64,000 bases of DNA from Acidovorax carolinensis (GTDB lineage: Bacteria > Pseudomonadota > Gammaproteobacteria > Burkholderiales > Burkholderiaceae_C): the NCBI RefSeq assembly GCF_002157145.1, contig NZ_CP021361.1, forward strand, positions 2,411,001-2,475,000, read 5' to 3'. A program made the translations under genes and the position numbers. Below, one piece after another: positions 28,015 to 37,471 of the stretch. Position 1 is the stretch's first letter; each line of letters opens with the position of its first letter. The notes under the pieces were generated by a model that saw only the letters and a program-made list of their open reading frames with translations, made no database searches and was not told the origin of the DNA.

Positions 28015-29075
28015 CCAGGCGCCGGTCATCTGTGGCATCGCCCGTAGCGCCGTCGGCGCTGCTGGGCGACATTCGGGCACTGATCGAGGCGGCGCGTAAG
28101 CACGCCGCCTCGACGGTGAATAGCGAGCTGACGATGCTCTACTGGCACATCGGCCAGCGCATCCACACGCAGGTCTTGGACGGGCGCCGGGGCGCTTATG
28201 GCAAGGAAGTCCTGCCTACCCTGGCGGCGCAGTTGGTGAAGGAGTACGGCAGCAGCTTTGCCGAGCAGAATCTGCGCCGTATGGTGCAGTTCGCGGCCAC
28301 CTTCCCCGACGAGCAGATTCTCGTATCACTGATACGAGAATTGAGCTGGACGCACTTCATCGCCCTGATCCCGCTGAAAGACCCACTCCAGCGGGACTAC
28401 TACGCGCAGATGGCGAGCGCCGAACGCTGGAGCGTGCGGACGCTGCGCGAGCGCATCGACTCGATGCTGTACGAGCGCACGGCGCTGTCCCAGAAGCCGG
28501 GCGAGACGATCGCGCAGGAACTGGCGACGATGCGCGATGCGCAGCGCATGTCGCCCGCCCTGGTCATGCGCGACCCATACATCCTCGACTTCCTGGGACT
28601 GCGGGACACATGGCAGGAAGGCGACTTGGAGGCGGCGATCATCCGCGAAATGGAATCCTTCCTGCTGGAGCTGGGCGCGGGTTTCAGCTTCGTGGCCCGA
28701 CAGAAGCGCATCCCGATTGACGACGATGATTTCCACCTTGACCTGCTGTTTTACAACCGCAAGCTGCGGCGGCTGGTGGCGATGGAGTTGAAGGTAGGTG
28801 ACTTCAAGGCGGCCTACAAAGGGCAGATGGAGCTTTACCTTCGGTGGCTCGACAAGCACGAACGGGAGCCGGAGGAAGCCTCGCCGCTCGGGATCATCCT
28901 TTGCACCGGCAAGAAGCGCGAGCAGATCGAATTGCTGGAGCTGGACAAGTCGGGTATCCACGTTGCCGAGTATCTGACCGCCTTGCCGCCGAGGGGCGTG
29001 CTGGTGGAGCGGCTGCAACAGGCAACGCAGCGGGCGCAGTTGCAGATCGAGCAGCGCAAGACCGACAACGAGTAG
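28011..29075 (+). CDS. YhcG/DUF1016 family PD-(D/E)XK nuclease
   Basis: 354 aa with an N-terminal DUF1016 helical domain (YWHIGQRI, YGKEVLPTLAAQLVKEYG) and a C-terminal PDDEXK nuclease domain: FHLDLLFYNRKLRRLVAMELKVG holds the D...ExK catalytic residues near residue 245-265. YhcG-like proteins have been linked to DNA repair, Holliday junctions and phage defence. Its ATG overlaps the integrase stop, so the two are translationally coupled and made together. Confidence 0.88.
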   Translation: MTRRRSSVASPVAPSALLGDIRALIEAARKHAASTVNSELTMLYWHIGQRIHTQVLDGRRGAYGKEVLPTLAAQLVKEYGSSFAEQNLRRMVQFAATFPDEQILVSLIRELSWTHFIALIPLKDPLQRDYYAQMASAERWSVRTLRERIDSMLYERTALSQKPGETIAQELATMRDAQRMSPALVMRDPYILDFLGLRDTWQEGDLEAAIIREMESFLLELGAGFSFVARQKRIPIDDDDFHLDLLFYNRKLRRLVAMELKVGDFKAAYKGQMELYLRWLDKHEREPEEASPLGIILCTGKKREQIELLELDKSGIHVAEYLTALPPRGVLVERLQQATQRAQLQIEQRKTDNE

Positions 29076-29089
29076 TCCTGTCCCAAGCA

Positions 29090-29410
29090 GTCGGGCGTCC
29101 CGGCGTGCCGCCGTCGGGTTCGCGGGCTGCGCCCCGCGCTTCGTGCCGAATCGCGGCCATCCGGCTTTGACCCCTGACGCCTCCGGCCCTCTCGGGCCTG
29201 CGTGCTCCGCTTGCCCCAAAAGCCGACTGTGTGCAGTGGGCGGGTGTGGGCGGTCTTGCTGTTCCCTTCACCGTATCACGGCGTTCTCGCCGTCAAGGGC
29301 GGCGCGTGCCATGCACGCTTGCGTCCTGGCGGCCGTCTGCGACCCCTGACTGCTTGCGCTGCGCCGTGCTGGCCACGGTTCCGGGCAATTCCGCCCGAGC
29401 AACCGGAGCA
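29090..29410 (+). repeat. Noncoding leader, copy 1 (upstream of radC)
   Basis: No gene is seen in 29076-29415. It is a GC-rich leader that is largely repeated at 35765-36062: shared blocks include GTGCCGCCGTCGGGTTCGCG, GGTCTTGCTGTTCCCTTCA, CTTGCGTCCTGGCGGCCGTC and CCCTGACTGCTTGCGCTGCG. Both copies end a few bases before a start codon with GGGCAATTCCGCCCG. It may carry a promoter or an RNA leader. Confidence 0.75.
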
Positions 29411-29415
29411 CGATC

Positions 29416-29925
29416 ATGTCGCAACTGTCCTTTTCCTCGTTCGATGCCTCGCTGATGGTGCGCGATGCACAGGGCCGCTACCTGCTGGCGACGGCCGACC
29501 AAATTCTGGAGGCCGCACGCCAGGCCATCGAGTACAAGATGCAGCGCGGTGCGTCGTTCAGTTCGCCGGTGGCGGTCAAGGAGTACCTGAGCGCCAAGTT
29601 GGCTGGTTTCGAGCATGAAGTCTTCGCTGTGCTGTTCTTGGATACGCAGCATCGCCTGATCGAATACAGCGAGCTTTTCCGAGGCACCATCGACAGTGCA
29701 TCGGTGTATCCACGCGAGCTGGTCAAGGAGGCGCTGCGGCTCAATGCGGCAGCGGTCATCGTTTCGCACAACCATCCGAGCGGCAACCCCGAACCGAGCG
29801 GCGCCGACAAGGTACTGACCCAGCGGCTCAGGGAGGCGCTGGCGCTGGTGGATGTCCGCACGCTGGATCACATCATCGTGGCGGGTGGCAGCACCATATC
29901 CTTCGCCGAACGCGGTCTGATTTGA
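29416..29925 (+). CDS. radC: RadC-like JAB/MPN domain protein
   Basis: 169 aa, the shortened RadC form common on mobile elements, without the N-terminal helix-hairpin-helix part of chromosomal RadC (about 220 aa). The JAMM metal motif is VSHNHPSGNPEPSGAD, with His118, His120 and Asp131, and an upstream Glu near residue 67-69. RadC's true activity is unknown; despite its name a repair role is not established. The gene is core to this ICE family. A strong terminator follows directly. Confidence 0.92.
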   Translation: MSQLSFSSFDASLMVRDAQGRYLLATADQILEAARQAIEYKMQRGASFSSPVAVKEYLSAKLAGFEHEVFAVLFLDTQHRLIEYSELFRGTIDSASVYPRELVKEALRLNAAAVIVSHNHPSGNPEPSGADKVLTQRLREALALVDVRTLDHIIVAGGSTISFAERGLI

Positions 29926-29927
29926 CC

Positions 29928-29950
29928 GAGGGGGCTTCGGCCCCCTTTTT
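29928..29950. terminator. Terminator between radC and arsH
   Basis: GGGGGC, TTCG loop, GCCCCC then TTTTT. It ends radC; the minus-strand side has no T run for arsH. Confidence 0.9.
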
Positions 29951-29966
29951 GCTGCGATGGCGGCTC

Positions 29967-30704
29967 TCAGATCGCTGCTTGATTGACGCGCCGGCTCAGG
30001 GCTTCGGCGCTTTCCTTGCGTTCGCTGTAGCGATCTACCAGATATGGCGCCACGTCGCGCGTGAGCAGCGTGAACTTCATCAGCTCTTCCATCACATCCA
30101 CGATGCGGTCGTAATAGGCCGAGGGTTTCATGCGTCCCGCTTCATCGAACTCCTGGTATGCCTTGGCGACCGAAGACTGATTTGGGACGGTCAGCATCCG
30201 CATCCAGCGGCCCAACACGCGCATCTGGTTAACGGCGTTGAAGGACTGCGATCCACCCGACACCTGCATCACCGCCAACGTCTTGCCCTGTGTCGGGCGC
30301 ACCGCGCCGACCGACAGAGGAATCCAGTCGATTTGGGTCTTCATCAAGCCGGTCATGGCACCGTGGCGCTCGGGCGAACTCCACACCATGCTTTCGGCCC
30401 ATTGCACCAGTTCGTGCAGTTCCCTGACCTTTGGGTGATCGTGAGGCGCGTCATCCACCAACGGCAGGCCCGAGGGGTTGAACATCCGTGTCTCACCGCC
30501 GAGCGCGCTCAGGATGCGTGCCGCTTCTTCGGCAGCCAGGCGGCTGAACGAGCGTTCGCGCAGCGAGCCGTAAAGCAGCAGGAAGCGCGGCGCGTGGGTG
30601 GCACGCTCGGGTGCCATCAACCGCTGGGCATCGGGTTGCTGGAACAGCGCGGTGTCGATATTGGGTAGGTCGATTCTGGATTCAGACACGGCGGCCTTCC
30701 GCAT
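29967..30704 (-). CDS. arsH: Organoarsenical oxidase ArsH
   Basis: 245-aa NADPH-dependent FMN flavoprotein that oxidises trivalent methyl- and aromatic arsenicals to less toxic pentavalent forms. The flavodoxin-like FMN motif is [12 protein letters not shown] near residues 44-55, with [10 protein letters not shown] and the [14 protein letters not shown] loop further on. Last gene of the operon; it starts 23 bases inside arsC, so the two are coupled. Confidence 0.95.
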   Translation of the reverse strand: MRKAAVSESRIDLPNIDTALFQQPDAQRLMAPERATHAPRFLLLYGSLRERSFSRLAAEEAARILSALGGETRMFNPSGLPLVDDAPHDHPKVRELHELVQWAESMVWSSPERHGAMTGLMKTQIDWIPLSVGAVRPTQGKTLAVMQVSGGSQSFNAVNQMRVLGRWMRMLTVPNQSSVAKAYQEFDEAGRMKPSAYYDRIVDVMEELMKFTLLTRDVAPYLVDRYSERKESAEALSRRVNQAAI

Positions 30705-31104
30705 TCACGACGGCTTCGCCGTCTTCCTTGCTGAATGCACCGCGCTGCGGCTGGGGCAGGATGCCCAGCACCGCTTCCGAAGGTCTGCACAGCAGTGTGC
30801 CCAGCGGCGTGACCACGATGGGGCGGTTGATGAGGATGGGGTGCTGGAGCATGAAGTCGATTAAATGTTCGTCGCTCCATTTGGAGTCATCCAGGCCCAA
30901 TTCCGCATAAGGTGTGCCTTTCTCGCGCAGCACCGCACGCACTGGCACGCCCATCGCGGCGATCAGCGTTTTCAGCGTCTCGCGGTCGGGCGGTGTTTTC
31001 AAGTATTCGATGATGGTCGGCTCTTCGCCGCTGTTGCGAATCAAGCCCAGCACGTTGCGCGACGTACCGCAGTCGGGGTTGTGATAGATGGTGATCTGGC
31101 TCAT
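30682..31104 (-). CDS. arsC: Arsenate reductase, glutaredoxin type (ArsC)
   Basis: 140 aa, reduces As(V) to As(III) with glutathione and glutaredoxin. The catalytic Cys12 lies in [11 protein letters not shown], and the substrate arginines in the RPIVVT region match the E. coli plasmid R773 enzyme (141 aa). ATG at 31104 chosen because it places this motif at the usual position. It is 14 bp after acr3. Confidence 0.95.
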   Translation of the reverse strand: MSQITIYHNPDCGTSRNVLGLIRNSGEEPTIIEYLKTPPDRETLKTLIAAMGVPVRAVLREKGTPYAELGLDDSKWSDEHLIDFMLQHPILINRPIVVTPLGTLLCRPSEAVLGILPQPQRGAFSKEDGEAVVNAEGRRV

Positions 31105-31118
31105 GCCATTGCCTCGGT

Positions 31119-32231
31119 TCAGGGATTCGTGGGGTTGGCGGAATACATGCTGGCGCCCTTGAGCCGCCACCGGCGGCCCAACCGCAAGGCGACATGCACC
31201 AATAGGATGAGCACCGGCACTTCCACCAGCGGCCCGATCACCGTGGTGAAGGCGACAGGCGAAGCCAGGCCGAACGACGCGATAGCCACGGCGATGGCCA
31301 GCTCGAAGTTGTTGCCTGCGGCAGTGAAGGCGATGGCGGTGGTGCGTGGGTAGTCGGCCTGGATCAGCCGGCCCATGAAGAAACTGATGAGGAACTGGAT
31401 CACGAAGTAGAGTGTCAGCGGCACGGCAATCTTTAGCGCGTCCATCGGCAGGCGCACCACGTCGGCACCTTTGAGGCTAAACATGGCCACGATGGTGAAC
31501 AGTAGCGCCGCCAGCGTGATGGGGCTGATCCGCGGCAGGAATGCACGCTCGTACCAGTCCTGGCCCTTGCGTCGAATCAGCGAGCGCCGGGTCAGGTAGC
31601 CGGCCAGGAACGGGATGCCCAGGTAAATCAGTACCGCCTCGGTGATCGTCCAAAAGCCCACGTCGATGACGCTGCCTTGCAGGCCGAACACAGGCGGCAG
31701 CACCGACAGGAAGAACCAGGCGTAGGTCGAGAAGAACAGGATCTGGAAGATCGAATTGAAGGCGACCAGGCCCGCGACGTACTGGTTATCACCACGCGCC
31801 AACTGGTTCCACACAAGCACCATAGCGATGCAGCGTGCCAGTCCAATCAGGATCAGGCCGGTCATGTATTCCGGCTGGTCGCGTAGGAAAATCACCGCCA
31901 GCACGAACATCAGCACCGGCCCGATGATCCAGTTCTGCACCAGTGACAGCAGCAGCACGCGCCGGTCGGCGAAGACCTCGTGTAGCGTCTCGTAGCGCAC
32001 CTTGGCCAGCGGCGGGTACATCATCAGGATCAGGCCGATGGCGATCGGGACGTTGGTCGTGCCGATCGAGAGCGCATTGAGCGCATCGGGCAAGCCGTCG
32101 AAGAACGTGCCCAATGCAACACCCAGCGCCATCGCGGCGAAAATCCAGACGGTGAGATAGCGATCCAGGAAGGACAGGCGCGATGGCGTGTTCAGCATCG
32201 AATGCCCGCTTTGGGGACTGTCGTGATTCAT
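31119..32231 (-). CDS. acr3: Arsenite efflux permease Acr3
   Basis: 370-aa inner-membrane As(III) exporter of the BART superfamily with ten helices. The essential Cys134 is in the helix [16 protein letters not shown]. The ATG at 32231 overlaps the arsA stop by four bases. With ArsA it can be driven by ATP; alone by proton motive force. This is the Acr3 type, not the unrelated ArsB type. Confidence 0.95.
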   Translation of the reverse strand: MNHDSPQSGHSMLNTPSRLSFLDRYLTVWIFAAMALGVALGTFFDGLPDALNALSIGTTNVPIAIGLILMMYPPLAKVRYETLHEVFADRRVLLLSLVQNWIIGPVLMFVLAVIFLRDQPEYMTGLILIGLARCIAMVLVWNQLARGDNQYVAGLVAFNSIFQILFFSTYAWFFLSVLPPVFGLQGSVIDVGFWTITEAVLIYLGIPFLAGYLTRRSLIRRKGQDWYERAFLPRISPITLAALLFTIVAMFSLKGADVVRLPMDALKIAVPLTLYFVIQFLISFFMGRLIQADYPRTTAIAFTAAGNNFELAIAVAIASFGLASPVAFTTVIGPLVEVPVLILLVHVALRLGRRWRLKGASMYSANPTNP

Positions 32232-33994
32232 GAGGTTTTCCTGTTTGCCAAAGCCCGCAGACGCTCCACTCCCACCGGCTCTTCGGTCAGAAGCGGCACG
32301 ACAGCATGGCGTCGGGCATGTTGTGTGGCCACGGCGTCGATTTCCCGCAACTCGTTGCGTGCGCGCTGGCGCAGCAGCGGGGAATGCGGATGTGCGGCCG
32401 CCACGCTGTTGTTAACGATCCAGGCCCACGGCTCGATGCCCGCGCGGCGCAGGTCGTCTTGCAGGTTGGCCGCTTCCAGCACGGGCGTGGTTTCGGCCAG
32501 GGTGACAATGAGCACCTTGGTCTGCTTCGGGTCTTGCAACTGCATCATCGGCGTCGTGAAGTGAACGCCCGTCTCACCCATCTGCCGGGCGATGTCGCGG
32601 TGGTATGCGCCGGTGGCGTCGAGCAGCAGCAAGGTGTGGCCCGTGGGCGCGGTGTCCATCACCACGAACTTTCTGCCCCCTTCGCGGATGGCACGGGAGA
32701 ATGCCTGGAACACCGCGATTTCCTCGGTGCAGGGCGAGCGCAGGTCTTCTTCCAGCAAGGCGCGGCCTTCGGCATCGAGCTGCGCGCCCTTGGTGTCCAT
32801 CACATGCTGGCGATAGCGTGTCGTGGCTTCCTGGGGGTCGATGCGGCTGAGAGCCAGATTGGGAAGCGAACCTTCCAGCGTGTCGGCCAGATGCGCAGCC
32901 GGGTCGGAGGTGGTCAGATGCACGGGCAGGCCCCGGCCCGCCAGCTCCACGGCAATGGCGGCGGCCAGCGTGGTCTTGCCCACGCCGCCTTTGCCCATCA
33001 CCATGACCAGACCGTGCCCATCGGCAGCGACTTCATCGACCAGGGCGGACAAGTCCGGTGCATTGATCTGGTCGGGCAGCTCGATGGCATCGGCGCCATA
33101 CGTGGCGTCGGTATCGACCAGCAGGTGGCGCAGAGCGTCGAGGCCCACGAGGTTGAACGGCTTGAGCGCGATCTGATCCCGAGGCAACGCCTGGAGGACA
33201 GACGGAATGGCGGCCAGCGTAGCCTGCTCTTTTTCGTAGATGGCAGCGGCAAGCGTATCGGTTTCGGCCTCACCGGCAGGGAATACGCCGTTGATGACCA
33301 GGTGTTGCTGCGACAGGCCGATAGCGGCCAGTTCTTCATGGGTGCGGGCCGCCTCGCGCAGCGTGGGGCGCTGCGCACGGGCAACCAGCACTAGACGAGT
33401 GCGTAAGGGATCGGCCAACGCCTCTACCGCAGCCTTGTACTGACTGCGCTGTTTTTCCAGGCCCGCCAGCGGTCCCAAGCACGACGCATCGCCTTTGCCT
33501 GCTTCCAGAAAGCCACTCCATGCGCCCGGCAGTTGCAGCAGGCGGATGGTGTGGCCGGTAGGGGCTGTGTCGAAAATGATGTGCGCGTAATCCTGCGTCA
33601 GCGCCGCATCGGTCAGCAGGGCCGTGAACTCATCGAAGGCGGCGATTTCCGTGGTGCAGGCACCCGACAGGGATTCTTCGATGCCATCCACTACCGCATC
33701 GGGCAACACGCCTCGCACTGGGCCGACTATGCGGTCACGGTACGCTTGCGCGGCTGCCTGCGGGTCGATTTCCAGTGCCCATAGATTCGGCACGGCGGCA
33801 ATCGTCGTGATGTGGTTTCCGATGCGTTCGCCGAAAACCTGCCCCACGTTGGAAGCCGGGTCGGTACTGACGAGCAGGACACGCTTGCCCTGGGTCGCCA
33901 GTTGCACGGCCGTTGCGCAGGCGATGGAGGTTTTGCCGACGCCCCCTTTGCCGGTGAAAAACAGGAAGCGAGGCGGCTGGGTCAGGAAGTGCAT
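32228..33994 (-). CDS. arsA: Arsenite-stimulated ATPase ArsA
   Basis: 588 aa with two homologous halves, each with a deviant P-loop (GKGGVGKTS at residue 15-23, [10 protein letters not shown] near 330) and a signal DTAPTGHT motif. It energises arsenite export through the membrane permease. GGAGATCCC precedes the ATG at 33994, 13 bp after arsD. R773 ArsA (583 aa) is similar in length. The pairing of ArsA with Acr3 instead of ArsB is seen in other environmental operons. Confidence 0.96.
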   Translation of the reverse strand: MHFLTQPPRFLFFTGKGGVGKTSIACATAVQLATQGKRVLLVSTDPASNVGQVFGERIGNHITTIAAVPNLWALEIDPQAAAQAYRDRIVGPVRGVLPDAVVDGIEESLSGACTTEIAAFDEFTALLTDAALTQDYAHIIFDTAPTGHTIRLLQLPGAWSGFLEAGKGDASCLGPLAGLEKQRSQYKAAVEALADPLRTRLVLVARAQRPTLREAARTHEELAAIGLSQQHLVINGVFPAGEAETDTLAAAIYEKEQATLAAIPSVLQALPRDQIALKPFNLVGLDALRHLLVDTDATYGADAIELPDQINAPDLSALVDEVAADGHGLVMVMGKGGVGKTTLAAAIAVELAGRGLPVHLTTSDPAAHLADTLEGSLPNLALSRIDPQEATTRYRQHVMDTKGAQLDAEGRALLEEDLRSPCTEEIAVFQAFSRAIREGGRKFVVMDTAPTGHTLLLLDATGAYHRDIARQMGETGVHFTTPMMQLQDPKQTKVLIVTLAETTPVLEAANLQDDLRRAGIEPWAWIVNNSVAAAHPHSPLLRQRARNELREIDAVATQHARRHAVVPLLTEEPVGVERLRALANRKTS

Positions 33995-34007
33995 GGGATC
34001 TCCTTGT

Positions 34008-34367
34008 TCAGCAGCAGCGGCCGCCAGAGCAGCAGGCGTTTTGGGCTGGCGAGGCTTCGGGCGCCTCGATGCCTGCCAAGCGGGTCAATTCGCTTCGGCT
34101 GGGGTAGCGGCCGGCCAAGGCCACCTCACCATCGACCAGAACCAGGGGCAGCGCCTCTTGGCCCGAGCGTTGTAAAAAGCCTTTCACTGTCGGGTTTTCG
34201 GCGAAAGCGAGGGGTTGCTGTGCCAGGTTGAAGCGTTCGACCTGAGCACCGTTTTGCTTGGCCCAATCCACATCGGCGGCGAAGTTCACCAAGTTTTGAT
34301 CCACTTCAACGCCACATACGCCGGTGCTGCAACATAGCGCCGGGTCGAAAATCTGGATGTTTGGCAT
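34008..34367 (-). CDS. arsD: Arsenic metallochaperone ArsD
   Basis: 119 aa. Binds As(III) and hands it to ArsA. The functional cysteines Cys12, Cys13 and Cys18 (ALCCSTGVCG) are present, as are two C-terminal pairs (CCSGGRCC). The ATG at 34367 is used, since a long upstream frame runs into arsC. It has 41 bp to arsC. Confidence 0.95.
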   Translation of the reverse strand: MPNIQIFDPALCCSTGVCGVEVDQNLVNFAADVDWAKQNGAQVERFNLAQQPLAFAENPTVKGFLQRSGQEALPLVLVDGEVALAGRYPSRSELTRLAGIEAPEASPAQNACCSGGRCC

Positions 34368-34408
34368 GGGGTGTCCTTTCAAATTGGTTGTTGATGAAGT
34401 GACGCTCT

Positions 34409-34906
34409 TCACTCTTGGCCGATGTTTCGCAACTCGCGTTGCAGCGACATGGCGTCCAGGCGTTGCAGTGGCAGCGAGAGAAACAGCTCGATGCGGCGGC
34501 GCAAGATCAGCGCGGCATCCTTGAACGCTTTGAGTCGTTGTTCTTCGCTGCCTTCGACGGCTGCCGGATCGGGCACGCCCCAGTGAGCCGATACCGGCTT
34601 GCCCGGCCAAAACGGGCACGCCTCGCCGGCGGCGTTGTCGCAGACGGTAAAAATGAAGTCGAACACCGGCGCCCCCGGCGCTACGAACTCATCCCAGCTT
34701 TTGCTGCGGTAGCCAGTCGTTGGCATGTGCAGCCTCTCCAGCGTGGCGAGCGCCAGCGGATGCACTTCGCCCTTGGGCTGGCTACCTGCCGAGTACGCCC
34801 GAAAGCGCCCTTGGCCCAGTTCGTTGAGGATGCCTTCGGCGAGGATGGAGCGTGCGGAATTGCCCGTGCAGATGAACAGTGCGTTGTATGTGGCCTTTGT
34901 GGTCAT
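34409..34906 (-). CDS. arsC: Arsenate reductase, low-molecular-weight phosphatase type
   Basis: 165 aa, a second, unrelated arsenate reductase. The CX5R phosphatase-like loop is CTGNSAR at residues 13-19; VCDNAAGEACPFWPG carries the further cysteines used in the disulfide relay; DPAAVEG is the general acid loop. Members couple to thioredoxin or mycothiol. ATG at 34906, 11 bp after arsI. Confidence 0.93.
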   Translation of the reverse strand: MTTKATYNALFICTGNSARSILAEGILNELGQGRFRAYSAGSQPKGEVHPLALATLERLHMPTTGYRSKSWDEFVAPGAPVFDFIFTVCDNAAGEACPFWPGKPVSAHWGVPDPAAVEGSEEQRLKAFKDAALILRRRIELFLSLPLQRLDAMSLQRELRNIGQE

Positions 34907-34917
34907 GGTGTGCTTTC

Positions 34918-35364
34918 TCAACAGCAGGAAGAACGGGGGCTTGCTGTGCAGCAAGCCGGTGCGGTGATCGGTGTCGTGACTGAGGCCGCCTCATGGAAGA
35001 CCGGGATGCTGCCTAACGTGTGGAAGTGCTCCCAGGCAATACCCTGCGGATCGGTGACCCAATGCTTCTCGCTGCGTGCGTAGCAGCAGGTGGTCGTGCC
35101 TTCGTCGAGCAACTCCATGTCGGCGGCTTGTGCGCGGAGTTTCAAGGCGGCCAGTTCCTCGGCGTCGTCAGTCTGGATGCCCAGGTGGTCGATGCCCGGC
35201 TTGTTGCCGCGCGTGGAGATGGCGAAGTTGACCGGCGGGTCTTCGAGCATCCACTTCGCGTAGTCGCCTTCGACGCGCGCAGGCTGCGCCGCGAATAGTT
35301 GGGAATAGAAGCCGATGCTGCGGTTCAAGTCATCGACGTGCAGGTGGACGTGGAAGCGCTTCAT
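34918..35364 (-). CDS. arsI: ArsI/CadI family dioxygenase (C-As lyase)
   Basis: 148-aa vicinal oxygen chelate protein that cleaves methylarsenite (and aromatic As(III)) to arsenite. Probable Fe(II) ligands are an N-terminal His (His5 or His7), His60 (GIDHLG) and Glu112 (IAWEHFH). The substrate-binding vicinal pair is Cys93-Cys94 in GTTTCCYARSEKHWV. It ends in two extra CC pairs. CadI is the alternative name for the family; the operon makes ArsI the better call. Confidence 0.92.
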   Translation of the reverse strand: MKRFHVHLHVDDLNRSIGFYSQLFAAQPARVEGDYAKWMLEDPPVNFAISTRGNKPGIDHLGIQTDDAEELAALKLRAQAADMELLDEGTTTCCYARSEKHWVTDPQGIAWEHFHTLGSIPVFHEAASVTTPITAPACCTASPRSSCC

Positions 35365-35376
35365 GGAGAGTTCCTT

Positions 35377-35706
35377 TCAGCAGGAGGCACAGGTGGAGGG
35401 AGATTCAGTGACTTCGCATACGCCGCCCTGGCAGCAGTGCTCGGTCATGTAGCCAAGCAGACTGTTCATCTGCGCGAAGTCGGCGCGATAGATCAGGTTG
35501 CGCCCTTGCTGTTCGATGGTGACGAGGCCAGCGTGAGCCAGCTCCTTCAGATGGAAGGACAGAGAGTTGCGGGCCACGTCGAGCTGGTCTGCCAAGACGC
35601 TGGGCGTCAGCCCCTCGGGGCCTGCGACGACCAGGGCGCGGAACACGCGCAGGCGTTGGGTGTGGGCCAGGGCACCGAGGGCGGAAACAGCTTGATCTTC
35701 GTTCAT
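35377..35706 (-). CDS. arsR: Arsenic-responsive repressor ArsR
   Basis: 109-aa ArsR/SmtB winged helix repressor. It lacks the CxC in helix 3 of the R773 type; instead Cys91, Cys92 and Cys97 near the C-terminus (EHCCQGGVC) match the Acidithiobacillus-type As(III) site, and Cys106/Cys109 add more thiols. DNA-recognition helix is about residues 46-58 (RNSLSFHLKELAHA). First gene of the operon, 12 bp before arsI; it should repress its own promoter at 35707-35750. Confidence 0.95.
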   Translation of the reverse strand: MNEDQAVSALGALAHTQRLRVFRALVVAGPEGLTPSVLADQLDVARNSLSFHLKELAHAGLVTIEQQGRNLIYRADFAQMNSLLGYMTEHCCQGGVCEVTESPSTCASC

Positions 35707-35750
35707 GGTTCGATAATACAACATTTATTGAATCATTGCGCAAGAAACCA
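35707..35750 (-). promoter_or_regulatory. ars promoter/operator region
   Basis: An A+T-rich stretch upstream of arsR contains TCAATAAATGTTGTATTAT on the coding strand, an imperfect dyad of the kind ArsR binds, with TATTAT as a possible -10. Exact boxes cannot be set by eye. Confidence 0.45.
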
Positions 35751-35764
35751 GCAAACAGAACCTC

Positions 35765-36062
35765 GTGGCGCCCCGGCGTGCCGCCGTCGGGTTCGCGGGC
35801 TGTGTCCCGCGCTTCGTGTCGAATCACGGCCATCCGGCTATGCCCCCTGGCGCCTCCGACCTGGGTGCTCTGCTCGCCTAAAACCGACGCATATGGAGGT
35901 GCAAGGGAGGCGGTCTTGCTGTTCCCTTCATCGTGCCACGGCGTGCTCGCCGTCAAGGGCTGCGCGCCGATGGCGCTTGCGTCCTGGCGGCCGTCGTTGA
36001 CCCCTGACTGCTTGCGCTGCGCCGTGCCCCGGAAGGGTCGGGCAATTCCGCCCGGCAACCCT
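35765..36062 (+). repeat. Noncoding leader, copy 2 (upstream of DUF2958 gene)
   Basis: Homologous to 29090-29410 with small changes, in the same orientation, and likewise ending just before a start codon. No coding region is seen here. The two copies bracket radC and the ars operon. Confidence 0.75.
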
Positions 36063-36075
36063 TCAGGAGTTCACC

Positions 36076-36426
36076 ATGAACAACGCACTCATCACTGACG
36101 AGCAGCGCATCGTGCTGCTGGCCAACGGCCGCGAATCCTTGGAGAACCCGGACTTCGATCCGGCCCCCGTGGTCAAGCTGTTCACGCCGGACGCCGGCGC
36201 GACCTGGCTGCTGACCGAGATTGATCCCGACGACCACGACCACGCCTTTGGTCTTTGCGACCTGGGCCTGGGGGCGCCGGAAATCGGCTGGGTCAGCTTG
36301 GGCGAACTGGCGACGGTGCGCGGCGGGCTGGGCCTGCCGATCGAGCGCGACCTGTCTTTCCGCGCCGAGAAGCGGTTGAGCGCCTACGCACGCGATGCGC
36401 GTCTGGCCGGGCGGATCGCTGTCTGA
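36076..36426 (+). CDS. DUF2958 protein, copy 1
   Basis: 116 aa, acidic, soluble. N-terminal NNALITDEQRIVLLANG and central PVVKLFTPDAGATWLLTEIDP define DUF2958, a family of unknown function found mostly on plasmids and ICEs. A paralogue is at 44263. The FTPDAGATWLLTEIDPDDHDHAFGL acidic face suggests a possible DNA-mimic or protein-binding surface, which is speculative. An AGGAG RBS precedes the ATG. Confidence 0.85.
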   Translation: MNNALITDEQRIVLLANGRESLENPDFDPAPVVKLFTPDAGATWLLTEIDPDDHDHAFGLCDLGLGAPEIGWVSLGELATVRGGLGLPIERDLSFRAEKRLSAYARDARLAGRIAV

Positions 36427-36491
36427 CTCGGCCCTGGGAGCGCCGCAAGGCGCTCCTTGTGCTTTCTCAACCTTTGCAGGAGATCCATGCC

Positions 36492-36770
36492 ATGAGCAGC
36501 CATCACGACTACATCATCGAAATCACGGCGCAGCACGATGCGCTCAAGCCGTTTGCGCCGGAGAACGGCCAGCCCTTGCGCTTCAAGATCGGCGACGCGG
36601 TGATCTACACCAACGAGTACGGCGCACAGTTTCGGCGCCGCGTCACCGGGTTCTACCAGCCCACCGAGCCTTCGGGGTTGTATGCGCGTGGTAGGCGCTA
36701 CTACCTGAACTCGACTTCGCCGTGGATGCCGGTTGCAGAATCCAGCCTGCGCCCTGACGACTTGGCGTGA
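36492..36770 (+). CDS. Conserved ICE protein of unknown function
   Basis: 92 aa, hydrophilic, beta-rich. It reads like a small SH3-type barrel (FKIGDAVIYTNEYGAQFRRRVTGFY). I do not recognise a named family. It lies 65 bp after the DUF2958 gene, and CAGGAG precedes the ATG at 36492. Probably in the same transcript. Confidence 0.65.
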   Translation: MSSHHDYIIEITAQHDALKPFAPENGQPLRFKIGDAVIYTNEYGAQFRRRVTGFYQPTEPSGLYARGRRYYLNSTSPWMPVAESSLRPDDLA

Positions 36771-37471
36771 TGCCTTCGCGCCCCTGACGGGGCGCTGCGC
36801 TTGCCTCCAGGGGAAAGCCCTGCGGGCCATCCCCGCCGCGCGATGCTTGGCGCCCCTCAAAGACCGCCGAACCGGCTACGCCGGATCGGCCAGACCGCAG
36901 CAATCACCGGCACAACTGGCTCTGCTTCCCGATGCTTGGCGAATGAGCTTGTGCATCGAGCCTTGAAATCCGGGCGTCCCCGGCCAAGAAACATGGCCGG
37001 TCGCGCTGTCGTGCTGCGCATCGAACCCCCTGCGGGGTTTTGCCCCTGACGGGCTTCCATCGTTCCCTCGCTCCGCTCGGCTGACGTCTCCGGCCCGGCT
37101 TCCAGCTTCGGGCCTGCGCGCTTCGCTTGCGTGCGGTTCGGCACAGAGGGATGGCCGTTGCCATGTGCAGCCGTCTTCCCTGACTTCATCACCTTCACCG
37201 CGACTGTAGCCCGCGCCCGTGTGCCGTCAAGGCGCGCAGGGCCGTGTCCTCGCTTCGCTGCGGGCCGCACCAACCCTGCGCTTGCCTCCTTGACGGCACC
37301 CGTTCGCGCGCTCCTGACCGTCGCGGGCGATGAACTCAGGAAAGACGGTGGCAACAGGGCCAACCGGGTTCCTCGTGCCGACCGCACCGAACAGCCGAAA
37401 GGCTGGGCTCCGAATCTAGGAATCCGGTGTGCGGTTTTCTTCAACAGCCTTTTCTTGTCAGGAGAAAGACC
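36771..37471. other. 700-bp noncoding GC-rich gap
   Basis: No convincing gene. Bases 36790-36898 repeat part of 42434-42530 and 43650-43745 (shared CTTGCCTCCAGG, CCCTGCGGG, CCGAACCGGCTACGCCGGAT). A second half around 37030-37440 has several short G/C hairpins. A GGAGAAAGACC RBS closes it before the DUF932 gene. Confidence 0.6.
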
